Assembly (NCBI RefSeq): GCF_014640335.1
Contig: NZ_BMGT01000001.1
Span: forward strand, 1,380,628-1,444,627
From: Edaphobacter dinghuensis
GTDB lineage: Bacteria; Acidobacteriota; Terriglobia; Terriglobales; Acidobacteriaceae
Direction: 5' to 3'
DNA length: 64,000 nt
Position numbers and translations under genes: made by a program. The notes under the pieces were generated by a model that ran no database searches, had not been told where the DNA came from, and saw nothing but the letters and a program-made list of their open reading frames with translations. Numbering within the stretch: the first letter of the stretch is position 1; each line of letters starts with the position of its first letter. Shown here in pieces: positions 34,817 to 42,732 of the stretch.

Positions 34817-35320
34817 TTACTCTTCTGCGCTTTTCAAATCGCTTTCAGATCGTTGTTCGGGCTCACCAGCCGACTGCGCCAATCCTGTGCAAAGCGACTC
34901 AATGATGAGTATTTGCGCCAGCATCGCTTCGAAGTCATGTGGGCGGCTGATTGCCTCGAACTGACTCTGCATCTTGTCGAGAATCCCCACGACGCGGGCT
35001 GCACGCTTCCTTCCGGCAGGCTGCAGGGTCAGTTGAAATGCCCGTGCATCCTCGGGGTCCATCCGTCGCCGGATCAGCCCCTTGGCCTCAAGCGAAGAGA
35101 TGCAATGACTTACATTGCCCCGCGTGGTGTGAAAGGTCTCCGCCAGCTCCGACGGCTTGATGCCGCGCTTCTTCTCGAAGAAGATCGCCGCCAGTACCAA
35201 TGCCTCAAGGAATGTCATCTCCTCGTTGCGAAGGATTCGGGTGAGTAGCGAATCCAGACGGCGGGCGGCCCGGCTGATCTGAAAGACAGGGCTTTGTTTC
35301 AGGAAGGATTCGATTCTCAT
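34817..35320 (-). CDS. MarR family transcriptional regulator
   Basis: 167 residues. Winged helix-turn-helix at about 35-110: TFLEALVLAAIFFEKKRGIKPSELAETFHTTRGNVSHCISSLEAKGLIRRRMDPEDARAFQLTLQPAGRKRA, with the DxR-type wing (DPEDAR). It is divergent from the small TonB-dependent receptor, and an 8-bp inverted repeat (35355-35379) lies between them. It therefore probably represses itself and perhaps the receptor; the ligand is unknown. Confidence 0.9.
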   Translation of the reverse strand: MRIESFLKQSPVFQISRAARRLDSLLTRILRNEEMTFLEALVLAAIFFEKKRGIKPSELAETFHTTRGNVSHCISSLEAKGLIRRRMDPEDARAFQLTLQPAGRKRAARVVGILDKMQSQFEAISRPHDFEAMLAQILIIESLCTGLAQSAGEPEQRSESDLKSAEE

Positions 35321-35354
35321 AAATGAAGTCCAGAGCTAATATAGTTTATAGACT

Positions 35355-35379
35355 AAATAGTTGAATGACTAAACTATTT
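35355..35379. promoter_or_regulatory. Inverted-repeat operator between MarR and the TonB receptor genes
   Basis: AAATAGTT at 35355-35362 and AACTATTT at 35372-35379 are exact inverted repeats with a 9-nt spacer; GACTAAA also recurs as a direct repeat (35351, 35367). The block is AT-rich and lies where both divergent promoters must be. Typical of a MarR dimer site (inference). Confidence 0.6.
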
Positions 35380-35438
35380 ACTATCGAACAAAACTACCTC
35401 CCCGAGGCCGGAATTTCGATGCATGATCGAAGCAGATC

Positions 35439-37274
35439 ATGCTGAACCACACAAAATTCTTCCTCTTCGGGCTCTCTGCACTTCTTTGTCTCGATGCCGT
35501 TGCGCAACAAGCTTCTCCTGCGCCTGCCGCTCAACCTGTTGCTCAATCCGTTACGGTCACGACGACGGTAGAGCCCATTCCGCTGTCGGAGAGCGACCGC
35601 TCGGTGCAGACGCTCGACACACGGCAGTATCCGCTTCTGTTCAACAGTGTTGTCGATTACCTTAGTCTCGACTCCTCACTCAACCTGCAATCGCGCGCGC
35701 CTGTAGGTGTGCAGTCGGATCTTTCAATTCGAGGCACTACATTTGAGCAGTCGCTTATTCTGCTCAACGGCCTTCGTATCGACGATCCTGAGACGGGCCA
35801 TCTCAATCTCGACATTCCTGTACCGCTCGACGCGGTCTCTCGCATCGAGATACTGCATGGCTCGGGCTCGACTTTTTACGGCTCCGACGCCATTGGGGGA
35901 GCGGTGAACCTCATCACGACCGAGCCTGTTGTGCCGCTTACCGGAAGCCCATTCTCGTTTACGGCCAAGGCGGGGGGAGGGAACTATTCTTCGACTGAGC
36001 AGTCGTTTCGGGCCGACTACGCGACCAAGCCGTTCTCGGCTCAGTTGAGCGCCAGTAGGGATACGTCCGGCGGCTTCATCGCCGACCGCAACTACGCCAG
36101 CAACGCTATTTCTGCTGAGACGTGGCTGAACCTCAAGCCGGGCACGACCGATATTCTTGTCGCTGCCAGCGATCGCCCCTACGGAGCCAACCAGTTTTAT
36201 GGAGCTTACCCCTCGTGGGAGCGAACGAAGGGCTGGTTCGCCTCGATCGAGCAGCAGTTGGGGACACGGACTGCGGCGAGCTTTGCCTATCGCCGACATA
36301 CGGATATGTTCGTCCTCTTCGTCGACGATCCCAGCATCTATGAGAACAATCACATCGATACTGCGTGGCAGTCGGCGTTGCGGCGCGCTGACAAGCTTGC
36401 TGCGAATGTCACGCTCTCCTATGGACTCGAAGCCAATGGCGATGCGATTCAGAGCACGAACCTGGGCCGCCATGCCCGCAATCAAGGGGCGGGGTATGCG
36501 AACCTCTCGCTGCCTTCGCTGGGGAGGTTTTCGCTCTCGCTTGGTGGGCGCGAAGAGATCTTCTCGGGTGGGGATGCGATCTTTTCTCCGAATGCTGCAG
36601 CGGCATTTACGCTGACGCACACTGTTCGGCTGCGAGCCTCGGCGGGACACGGCTTTCGGCTGCCGACTTATGTCGACCTCTACTACTCCGATCCGACCAA
36701 TATCGGTAATCCAAACCTCAAGCCGGAGTCTTCGTGGAGCTATGAGGGGGGCGTTGACTGGACGCCCGCGAACGGGCGTCTGACGCTTACGGCTACGGGG
36801 TTCAGTCTTCATCAGAAGGACGGCATCGACTACTCGAAGTATTCGCTCGACGCTCCGTGGCAGGCTACCAATGTCGGCAACTTCAACTACAACGGGGCGG
36901 AGACTCAGCTTCGTCTGCGCCTTCCCGGCTCGGAGCATCTGGATCTCAGCTATACGGGTGTGCGCGCCACTTCGCCGCCGAAGGGGCTGATCTCTGAGTA
37001 CGCCTTCAACTATGCTGCGCAGAACGCCATCGCTGTCTGGACGGGAGATTTTCACCAGCTTACGGCGCATACGCAGGTCGCAGTTATTCAGAAGACGACT
37101 CAAACAGCCTATCCGTTGTGGGATATTTCTCTGGCTCGTAATAGTGGCTGGTTGCGCCCGTATGTGCGGCTTTTGAATCTGAGCAATACGGGGTATCAGG
37201 ATATTCCGGGTGTGCCTTTGCAGGGGCGCACGATTATGGCGGGGACGGCTTTTACGTGGCCTCGTCGACGGTGA
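35439..37274 (+). CDS. TonB-dependent outer membrane receptor (short, BtuB/FecA-like)
   Basis: 611 residues. Signal peptide (about 1-22, ending AVAQ), then a linker with a TonB-box-like SVTVTTTVEP, a plug domain (about 50-165: QSDLSIRGTTFEQSLILLNGLRIDDPETGHLNLDIPVPLDAVSRIEILHGSGSTFYGSDAIGGAVNLIT), and a 20-22-strand barrel with the DLYYSDPTNIGNPNLKPESSWSYEGG segment typical of siderophore and cobalamin receptors. It is half the length of the Oar-like receptor at 1489. I see no cobalamin riboswitch in its 118-nt upstream region, which argues against BtuB. A MarR gene lies divergently upstream. Confidence 0.88.
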   Translation: MLNHTKFFLFGLSALLCLDAVAQQASPAPAAQPVAQSVTVTTTVEPIPLSESDRSVQTLDTRQYPLLFNSVVDYLSLDSSLNLQSRAPVGVQSDLSIRGTTFEQSLILLNGLRIDDPETGHLNLDIPVPLDAVSRIEILHGSGSTFYGSDAIGGAVNLITTEPVVPLTGSPFSFTAKAGGGNYSSTEQSFRADYATKPFSAQLSASRDTSGGFIADRNYASNAISAETWLNLKPGTTDILVAASDRPYGANQFYGAYPSWERTKGWFASIEQQLGTRTAASFAYRRHTDMFVLFVDDPSIYENNHIDTAWQSALRRADKLAANVTLSYGLEANGDAIQSTNLGRHARNQGAGYANLSLPSLGRFSLSLGGREEIFSGGDAIFSPNAAAAFTLTHTVRLRASAGHGFRLPTYVDLYYSDPTNIGNPNLKPESSWSYEGGVDWTPANGRLTLTATGFSLHQKDGIDYSKYSLDAPWQATNVGNFNYNGAETQLRLRLPGSEHLDLSYTGVRATSPPKGLISEYAFNYAAQNAIAVWTGDFHQLTAHTQVAVIQKTTQTAYPLWDISLARNSGWLRPYVRLLNLSNTGYQDIPGVPLQGRTIMAGTAFTWPRRR

Positions 37275-37282
37275 GTGCAAAG

Positions 37283-37331
37283 GCGAAATACAGGGATCTC
37301 TCCACTTCGCTTCGCTCCGGTCGAGATGACG
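37283..37331 (-). repeat. Dispersed intergenic repeat, copy C (short type, inverted)
   Basis: 49 bp, beginning GCGAAATACAGGG and ending GGTCGAGATGACG on the plus strand, i.e. reversed relative to copies A and B. It has the same length as copy D and differs from it at only about four positions. It lies just after the TonB receptor stop. Confidence 0.88.
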
Positions 37332-37427
37332 TGTGTTTGAGTTGCTTCGATCGAGTACTTCAGTCGAGATGACGTGTGTTTGAGTTGCTTCGATCGAGTA
37401 CTTCAGTCGAGATGACGTGCGTTTGAG
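37321..37427. repeat. 43-bp tandem repeat, about 2.5 copies
   Basis: Unit 1 at 37321-37363, unit 2 at 37364-37406 (identical), partial unit 3 from 37407. Each unit begins TCGAGATGACGTG, which is the end of the dispersed repeat copy C, so the array grew from that end. No spacers; this is not a CRISPR. Confidence 0.9.
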
Positions 37428-37443
37428 GTGGGTAGATGGCACT

Positions 37444-38280
37444 CTAGTTTGCTGATGGTCGCTCGATGTGGTCTATCACGAGGACGTCGGCGGGGCCTTT
37501 TGTGGCTTCGAGCTTCAGGCCCAGTTCCTCCTGAATGGCGGTGAAGATGCCGGGAGGCGCGCCCGGCTCGGTGGTGGGTACGTTGTCGGGGGTCCATCTC
37601 AGGATGAAGTCGTATCTGCCGGGAAGGTTTGTTTCATCGATAACCGGTCTGTCCATATAGTTCTGCATGCCGAGGGCGAAGTCTGACATGGAGTTGTTGG
37701 TGAACTTCCTCTGCTGTTGACCGCCCTGTCCGTGACCGCTCTGTGTCGGTAGGCCGTAAGTGTTCTTGGGGCTGGGCGTGAGCTTTGGGCCTCCCTTGGC
37801 TAGCGTGATCGCATAGATGGGGAGGTCGCGCTTTTCACGATGGAGCTTGAGGCCGAATCGGTCTTGGAGTAGCTTTTGCAGCATCTCCTGAACCTGGTGG
37901 AGATTTGCCACGCCCGGTTGATCGGCTTGTCCGTCGATGTCGAACCGTTCGGTCTCCAGCCACGCCGGGCCGTTTACGATCTGCTTGCGATGGACCGCGT
38001 AGGCGAAGGAGATGAGATCGTTAACGGTCTGGCCTTCGATGACAAGGCGATGGCCGCCTACGATGAAGTTTCCGGTTTCACTGGGGTCGGCAGGCTTGAT
38101 TGTTGCGACTTCAAAGGATGGATGAGCGTCCGCCGCCATGGGTGACATGGGCGAGGCAGTTTGCTGTCCTGTACCGCTTTGTTGAGCGATGACGACCGGG
38201 GTTGCGAAGACGAGCAGAGCGGCTGCGAAGAAGAGCAGTGCTTTGTGCAGATTCTCTCGAACAACGCAGTTGGCCCGCAT
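37444..38280 (-). CDS. TIGR03435-type secreted protein (acidobacterial family)
   Basis: 278 residues. A signal peptide (about 1-32, ending VVIAQ) is followed by FEVATIKPADPSETGNFIVGGHRLVIEGQTVNDLISFAYAVHRKQIVNGPAWLETERFDIDGQAD, then LLQDRFGLKLHREKRDLPIYAITLAKGGPKLTPS, and a C-terminal repeat of the fold (RPVIDETNLPGRYDFILRWTPD ... IFTAIQEELGLKLEATKGPADVLVIDHIERPSAN). This order is the signature of the TIGR03435 family, which is greatly expanded in Acidobacteria and of unknown function. It stands alone; the gap before it holds repeats C and the tandem array. Confidence 0.88.
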   Translation of the reverse strand: MRANCVVRENLHKALLFFAAALLVFATPVVIAQQSGTGQQTASPMSPMAADAHPSFEVATIKPADPSETGNFIVGGHRLVIEGQTVNDLISFAYAVHRKQIVNGPAWLETERFDIDGQADQPGVANLHQVQEMLQKLLQDRFGLKLHREKRDLPIYAITLAKGGPKLTPSPKNTYGLPTQSGHGQGGQQQRKFTNNSMSDFALGMQNYMDRPVIDETNLPGRYDFILRWTPDNVPTTEPGAPPGIFTAIQEELGLKLEATKGPADVLVIDHIERPSAN

Positions 38281-38374
38281 TGAAGTGATCTCCTCGATTA
38301 AGCCAATACCCAGGATGGACAGACGACTTTAACGAACTTTAATGATCGCTTCGGAGAGCGCAGCGGCTTCTCTT

Positions 38375-38842
38375 TTACTTCGCCAGTTCCGCCTTGACGA
38401 TCTCGCTGACCAGCTTGCCGTCGGCACGGACGCCGCTGGCTTGCAGCCGCTGCTGGACGACGCGCATTGTGGTTCCCATGTCCTTCGGACTGAGCTTGCT
38501 TCCATCCTGCGTCAGGTGCGAGATTGCGCCTTGCACCACGGCGCGGATGTCGTCCTCGCTGGCGGCCTTGGGCAGATAGGCTTCGATCATGGCGATCTCA
38601 AGCTGCTCTTTTTCGGCCAGTTGGGGACGATTGCCCTTGGTGAACTGTTCGACCGAGTCCTTGCGCTGCTTGATCAGCGTGGTGAGGATCTGGCTCTCTT
38701 CGGCGTCGGTGAGGGCCTCGCGCTTGTCGATCTCCTTATTCTTGAGAGCGCTCTTAACCATGCGCAGCGTCGTCAAACGGTGCTCGTCCTTGGCCTTCAT
38801 GGCTGTGATGATGTCTGCCTGAATCTTTTCGCCGATACTCAT
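38375..38842 (-). CDS. GatB/YqeY domain protein
   Basis: 155 residues from the ATG at 38842, where GAGGAGAG lies 8 nt upstream; the in-frame extension to 38875 has no such site. The whole protein is the YqeY domain: IQADIITAMKAKDEHRLTTLRMVKSALKNKEIDKREALTDAEESQILTTLIKQRKDSVEQF ... IEAYLPKAASEDDIRAVVQGAI ... GKLVSEIVKAELAK. The domain also forms the tail of GatB and may bind tRNA; free-standing YqeY has no settled role. Divergent from the aminotransferase gene. Confidence 0.92.
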   Translation of the reverse strand: MSIGEKIQADIITAMKAKDEHRLTTLRMVKSALKNKEIDKREALTDAEESQILTTLIKQRKDSVEQFTKGNRPQLAEKEQLEIAMIEAYLPKAASEDDIRAVVQGAISHLTQDGSKLSPKDMGTTMRVVQQRLQASGVRADGKLVSEIVKAELAK

Positions 38843-38919
38843 TGCCGCACTCTCCTCAATCGCTAAACACTTCATTATAGAAAACCCGCAAGCGGGCTGG
38901 CCGCCGCTACAATATAAGC

Positions 38920-40107
38920 ATGATCCGCAAAACTCGCCTTTTCACTCCTGGACCGACCCCTCTTCTTCCCGCCGCCCAGTTTGCTATGGCTGCCGCAGAC
39001 ATCCACCATCGCACCGCTGAGTTCCGCGCCCTCTTCACCCGCGTCCTCTCGCAGCTCAAGGAGTTCGTCGGCACCACCAACGATGTGCTCATCCTCGCCA
39101 GCTCCGGCTCGGGAGCCATGGAAGCCTCCGTCTCGAACCTGACCTCGCCGGGTGATCGCGTTCTCGTGCTGACTGCTGGAAAGTTCGGCGAGCGCTGGAC
39201 CGGCATCACCAAGGCCTTCGGTTGCCATGTCGACGTCGTTGAGGCTCCTTATGGCAGCACCTTTACGCTCGACCAGATCAAGGCCGCGCTGAAGCTTGAG
39301 ACCCGCGCTGTTTTCGTACAGGCTACTGAGTCCTCGACCGGCGTGAGCCACGATATCGAGGCCATCGGCAAGCTGCTGAAGGATGAGAAGTCCGAGGCGC
39401 TGTTTGTTGTCGACGGCATCACCGGTCTTGGCACCACGCATATTGACATGGATGCATGGGGCATCGACGTTCTGATCGGCGGCTCGCAGAAGGCGCTGAT
39501 GATTCCTCCGGGGCTCTCGTATCTCGCGGTCAGCCCGCGTGCGTGGGACCGCATGGAGTCGACCTACAACCCGCGCTACTACTTCGATCTCCGCAAGGAG
39601 CGCAAGAATGCAGCTAAGGGTGAGTCGGCTTATACGCCTTCCGTCGCCTTAATCGCAGCCATGGGCGCGGCGCTTGACTATATTGCTGGACAGGCTGAGG
39701 GCAACCTTGTCGAAGGCCGTAAGAAGCTTGTCGATAACGCTCAGACCTGCGCTGCCATGACTCGCGCGGCTGCTACCGCGATGGGCTTCAAGCTCTTCGC
39801 GCCGAAGGGCCGCGAGGCCGGTGCTGCGACTGCCATTATGGCTCCGGAGGGTACGGATTCCGGCACGATCGTGAAGGGCCTGCGCTCGAAGTTCGCCATC
39901 ATCGTCACCGACGGTCAGGGCGAGATGAAGGGGTCGCTTTTCCGCATCGCTCACATCGGCTTCTTCGACTATATGGACACGATCGCGGTTATTGGTGCGC
40001 TCGAGCAGGTAGCAATTGCAGCCAAGCTTCCGCTTTCGAACCTTGCCTTCGGCACCGGCCTTGTTGCCGCGCAAAAGACGTTTGCCGAAGACTCCACCGT
40101 AAAATAG
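38920..40107 (+). CDS. Class V aminotransferase (alanine-glyoxylate/serine-pyruvate type), likely phosphoserine or serine aminotransferase
   Basis: 395 residues. RLFTPGPTPLLPAAQFAM opens the protein as in class V AGT/SPT enzymes; the PLP lysine is K191 in GGSQKALMIPPG; Asp in LFVVDGITGLGTTHIDMDAWGIDVL stacks on the cofactor; the C-terminal domain follows. It is encoded upstream of serA in the same direction, with a toxin-antitoxin pair between, so a role in serine synthesis (as the phosphoserine aminotransferase replacement known in some archaea and bacteria) is likely but not shown. No ribosome binding site is visible; a -10-like TACAAT ends 6 nt before the ATG, so the message may be leaderless. 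Confidence 0.88.
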   Translation: MIRKTRLFTPGPTPLLPAAQFAMAAADIHHRTAEFRALFTRVLSQLKEFVGTTNDVLILASSGSGAMEASVSNLTSPGDRVLVLTAGKFGERWTGITKAFGCHVDVVEAPYGSTFTLDQIKAALKLETRAVFVQATESSTGVSHDIEAIGKLLKDEKSEALFVVDGITGLGTTHIDMDAWGIDVLIGGSQKALMIPPGLSYLAVSPRAWDRMESTYNPRYYFDLRKERKNAAKGESAYTPSVALIAAMGAALDYIAGQAEGNLVEGRKKLVDNAQTCAAMTRAAATAMGFKLFAPKGREAGAATAIMAPEGTDSGTIVKGLRSKFAIIVTDGQGEMKGSLFRIAHIGFFDYMDTIAVIGALEQVAIAAKLPLSNLAFGTGLVAAQKTFAEDSTVK

Positions 40108-40120
40108 TCCATAACTCCGA

Positions 40121-40152
40121 GAGCCCCCGTCTGAAAGTCCGGATGGGGGCTC
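40121..40152 (+). terminator. Terminator-like hairpin after the aminotransferase
   Basis: GAGCCCCCGTCT at 40121-40132 pairs with GGATGGGGGCTC at 40141-40152 (two G-U pairs). The T-run after it is poor, so termination may be partial; it separates the aminotransferase from hicBA. Confidence 0.6.
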
Positions 40153-40216
40153 CCGAATCTTTCGCGAACACGGAAGTTGTCATACCCTATATTTACGTGG
40201 CGCTTCAGGAGCAGGC

Positions 40217-40417
40217 ATGAAATATCAGATCGATTTTGAGCAGGAAGAAGATGGCCGCTGGATCGCAGAGATTGAAGATCTTCCCGGCGTCATGGCTTAC
40301 GGCTCCTCGAAGACCGATGCTGAATCGAATGTTGAGGCCATGGCCCTGCGCGTGATCGCAGACCGTATCGAACGCGAACATAAGACCATGAGCCAGGTCG
40401 AGTTCGCAGTCGCATGA
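40217..40417 (+). CDS. hicB: HicB-like antitoxin
   Basis: 66 residues with AGGAG 4 nt upstream of the ATG. MKYQIDFEQEEDGRWIAEIEDLPGVMAYGSSKTDAESNVEAMALRVIADRIE is the degraded RNase H-like HicB fold. It is the short form: it has no C-terminal ribbon-helix-helix or Xre DNA-binding domain, so autorepression may depend on another part of the complex. It overlaps hicA by 4 nt (ATGA), with the antitoxin first. The pair sits between the aminotransferase and serA. Confidence 0.85.
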   Translation: MKYQIDFEQEEDGRWIAEIEDLPGVMAYGSSKTDAESNVEAMALRVIADRIEREHKTMSQVEFAVA

Positions 40418-40632
40418 GCCAGTGGCCCAGCTCCAAAGCCAGAAAAGTTTTGAAAGCACTTCAACGAATCGGCTGGGTCGAACATCACATTGTCAAAGGC
40501 AGTTCACACCAGCAACTCAAGCGCTCCGGCTACCCGGACTTTACATGGGCCTTTCACGATAGCGAAGAGATAGGCCCCAGGATGCTTGCTCGCATCGCCA
40601 AACATACCGGCCTCAAACCGGAAGACTTATAG
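40414..40632 (+). CDS. hicA: HicA-like mRNA interferase toxin
   Basis: 72 residues. The double-stranded RNA-binding-like fold is seen in KARKVLKALQRIGWVEHHIVKGSSHQQLKRSG, where the His in GSSHQQL is the expected catalytic residue, and FTWAFHDSEEIGPRMLARIAKHTGLKPEDL completes the domain. It cleaves mRNA when not bound by HicB. Its stop is 20 nt before serA, so serA may be co-transcribed with the pair. Confidence 0.88.
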   Translation: MSQWPSSKARKVLKALQRIGWVEHHIVKGSSHQQLKRSGYPDFTWAFHDSEEIGPRMLARIAKHTGLKPEDL

Positions 40633-40652
40633 CTCGTACAAAGAAAGGCCTC

Positions 40653-42269
40653 ATGAAGATCGTTCTCGCCGAAAAAGTCTCGCCTGCCACCCTTGCCGTC
40701 TTCCAGCAGGAGCCAGGCTGGAATGTTGTCACGCCTGACCAGATTAAGAACGGCCTCGCCGCCGAACTTGCCGATGCTGACGCGCTTGTCGTCCGCTCCG
40801 CCGTTCAGGTCGATGCCAAGCTGCTTGAGTCCGCGCCGAAGCTGCGCGTGATTGGCCGCGCCGGTGTCGGCGTCGACAACATCGACACCCCGGCTGCCAC
40901 GCATCGCGGCATCGTCGTGATGAACACGCCGGGCGCCAACGCCGTCGCCGTTGCCGAACTGACGCTTGGCTTGATGGTCTCGATGGCCCGCTCCGTGCCT
41001 CGTGCCAACGCGACCATGCACCAGGGCAAGTGGGAGAAGAAGTCGCTGCAGGGGCAGGAGCTTCGCGGCAAGACGCTCGGCATTGTCGGCCTGGGCCGCG
41101 TCGGACTTGAGGTTGCACGTCGCGCCAAGGCGTTCGGCATGAACCTGATCGGCTACGATCCGTTCATCGCGCCGGTGATCGCGCGCGAGAACGATGTGAC
41201 GCTGGTTCCTATCGACGAGATCTTCAAGGAGTCCGATTATCTGACGCTGCACGTCGGTCTCACTACGCAGACCGAGGGGCTGATCAACGCGACCTCGCTG
41301 GCCATCATGAAGAAGGGCGTCCGCATCGTTAACTGCGCTCGCGGCGAGCTGATCGTCGAACAGGCGCTGGCCGATGCGATCAAGTCCGGCCACGTTGCCG
41401 GTGCTGCCCTTGACGTCTTCCATCAGGAGCCGCTCAAAGAGTCGATCTTCCACAACCTTGACAACGTCATTCTGTCGCCACACATCGCCGGTTCGACCGA
41501 CGAGGCGCAGGAGGCCATCGGCATCCAGCTTGCGATGCAGGTGCGTGATTACCTCAAGCTTGGTGTGGTGCAGAACGCGGTCAACCTGCCCAGCCTGTCG
41601 CACGAGGAGTACATCGAAGTTGCGCCGTACATCGAGATGGCGGAGCGCCTTGGCCACTTCCTCTCGCATGCTACGCCGGGCAATCTGGAGAATATCCAGA
41701 TCACCTATACGGGACGCATCGCGCAGGGTAAGACCGACCTTATTCGGAACGCTGCTATCGCGGGCATCTTTGCTGAAGAAGAGGGCGTCAACCGCATCAA
41801 CGCAGCTTCGGTGGTTGCTGAGCGCGGCATTCGCATTCAGGAAGATAAGAAGGAGTTCACCACGGGGGGCGCGGGTTCCGTGCTGAAGCTCGTGCTGCAC
41901 TCCTCTGATGGTGAAACCAGTGCATCGGCGACGGTTCTTCATGGAACCTCGCCGCGCTTGTTGACCTACGATGGCATCGACATCGAGGCTCCCCTGAATG
42001 GAACGCTGGTTTCGATTCGCAACCACGATGTTCCCGGTGTTGTGGGCCGCATCGGCACGATCCTTGGCGAACACCAGGTCAATATTGCGAACTTCGCTCT
42101 TGGCCGGTCGAACGGCTCCAGCCGCTCCAGCCGCGTTCCGCAGGGACAGGCGCTGGCGGTGGTGCAGATCGACGTTCCCAGCGCAGCTTCGGCCAACGCT
42201 GCCGTCGAGGCTTTGCGTAAGGTAGAGGCGATTGCCAGCGTTCGGCTGGTGGAACTCGGCAAGCTGTAG
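40653..42269 (+). CDS. serA: D-3-phosphoglycerate dehydrogenase
   Basis: 538 residues, the long type-1 form. AAAGG 4 nt upstream of the ATG. The NAD-binding Rossmann domain has the GLGRVGLEVARRAKAFGM loop (LGIVGLGRVG) and the acid-base triad region: Arg in VNCARGELIVEQAL, Glu in DVFHQEPLKE, and His in LSPHIAGSTDEAQEAIG. An ASB (allosteric substrate-binding) domain spans about 325-450, and a C-terminal ACT domain at about 455-535 (LVSIRNHDVPGVVGRIGTILGEHQVNIANFALGR) should sense serine. It commits 3-phosphoglycerate to serine synthesis. A strong terminator follows. Confidence 0.97.
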   Translation: MKIVLAEKVSPATLAVFQQEPGWNVVTPDQIKNGLAAELADADALVVRSAVQVDAKLLESAPKLRVIGRAGVGVDNIDTPAATHRGIVVMNTPGANAVAVAELTLGLMVSMARSVPRANATMHQGKWEKKSLQGQELRGKTLGIVGLGRVGLEVARRAKAFGMNLIGYDPFIAPVIARENDVTLVPIDEIFKESDYLTLHVGLTTQTEGLINATSLAIMKKGVRIVNCARGELIVEQALADAIKSGHVAGAALDVFHQEPLKESIFHNLDNVILSPHIAGSTDEAQEAIGIQLAMQVRDYLKLGVVQNAVNLPSLSHEEYIEVAPYIEMAERLGHFLSHATPGNLENIQITYTGRIAQGKTDLIRNAAIAGIFAEEEGVNRINAASVVAERGIRIQEDKKEFTTGGAGSVLKLVLHSSDGETSASATVLHGTSPRLLTYDGIDIEAPLNGTLVSIRNHDVPGVVGRIGTILGEHQVNIANFALGRSNGSSRSSRVPQGQALAVVQIDVPSAASANAAVEALRKVEAIASVRLVELGKL

Positions 42270-42284
42270 TTATTTGCTCTAACG

Positions 42285-42321
42285 AAGCCGTGGACTCTTA
42301 TGAGTCCACGGCTTTTGTTTT
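42285..42321 (+). terminator. Intrinsic terminator after serA
   Basis: AAGCCGTGGACTC at 42285-42297, TTAT loop, GAGTCCACGGCTT at 42302-42314 (perfect 13-bp stem), then TTGTTTTT. Confidence 0.92.
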
Positions 42322-42341
42322 TGGGGGTGGTAAACCTAAAA

Positions 42342-42390
42342 GCGAAATACAGGGGTTTCTCCACTGCGCTTCGCTCCGGTCGAGATGACG
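42342..42390 (-). repeat. Dispersed intergenic repeat, copy D (short type, inverted)
   Basis: 49 bp, beginning GCGAAATACAGGGG and ending GGTCGAGATGACG on the plus strand, in the same orientation as copy C and nearly identical to it. Located after the serA terminator. Confidence 0.88.
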
Positions 42391-42466
42391 TTCGGTTGTG
42401 GTAGGAGAGGGGCTTTGTCTAAAGCTGCAAAGGGAATTAGCTTCCAAGCAATCAATGGCAAGCTGT

Positions 42467-42730
42467 TTAGCCTTGGACCCTGAGGGTGCCGAAGAGAAGA
42501 TAGACGCCAGCGGTGGCGACTGCTGCGATTGCGCCGACTCCGATGCCGACCAGAACGCCTGAGGTCAATGCGCTCAGAAGGTTTTGTGTGTCGGCGGGGA
42601 ACTGGCTGGAGTAGTGCTGGTAGAAGAAGAAGCTGGAGATGGCGATGGTGAGGATGCCGATCGACAGGCCGACCAGAACGGAGATAGCCAGGCATCTTGC
42701 CCATCTGGCCGTCTTTGCGGGCGTTTGCAT
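42467..42730 (-). CDS. Small membrane protein of unknown function downstream of dus
   Basis: 87 residues from the ATG at 42730, which begins 2 nt after the dus stop codon. Two hydrophobic segments (about 14-38 and 57-82) separated by a short polar loop (YQHYSSQFPADTQN). Basic residues before the first helix (KTARWAR) and after the second (TLRVQ) put both ends in the cytoplasm. No family recognised. Confidence 0.6.
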   Translation of the reverse strand: MQTPAKTARWARCLAISVLVGLSIGILTIAISSFFFYQHYSSQFPADTQNLLSALTSGVLVGIGVGAIAAVATAGVYLLFGTLRVQG

Positions 42731-42732
42731 TC

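Noticed and set aside
35321..35438. Cobalamin riboswitch before the small TonB receptor
   Set aside because: The 118-nt gap is too short and AT-rich, with no B12-box or conserved stem.
37321..37427. CRISPR-like repeat array
   Set aside because: The units are directly adjacent with no spacers, and no cas genes are in the window.
35724..37442. Open frame of 572 codons antisense to the TonB receptor
   Set aside because: Arginine/proline-rich shadow of a clear receptor gene; its start lies in the repeat region.
40554..42074. Open frame of 506 codons antisense to serA
   Set aside because: It mirrors serA, which is certain; no ribosome binding site and no domain.
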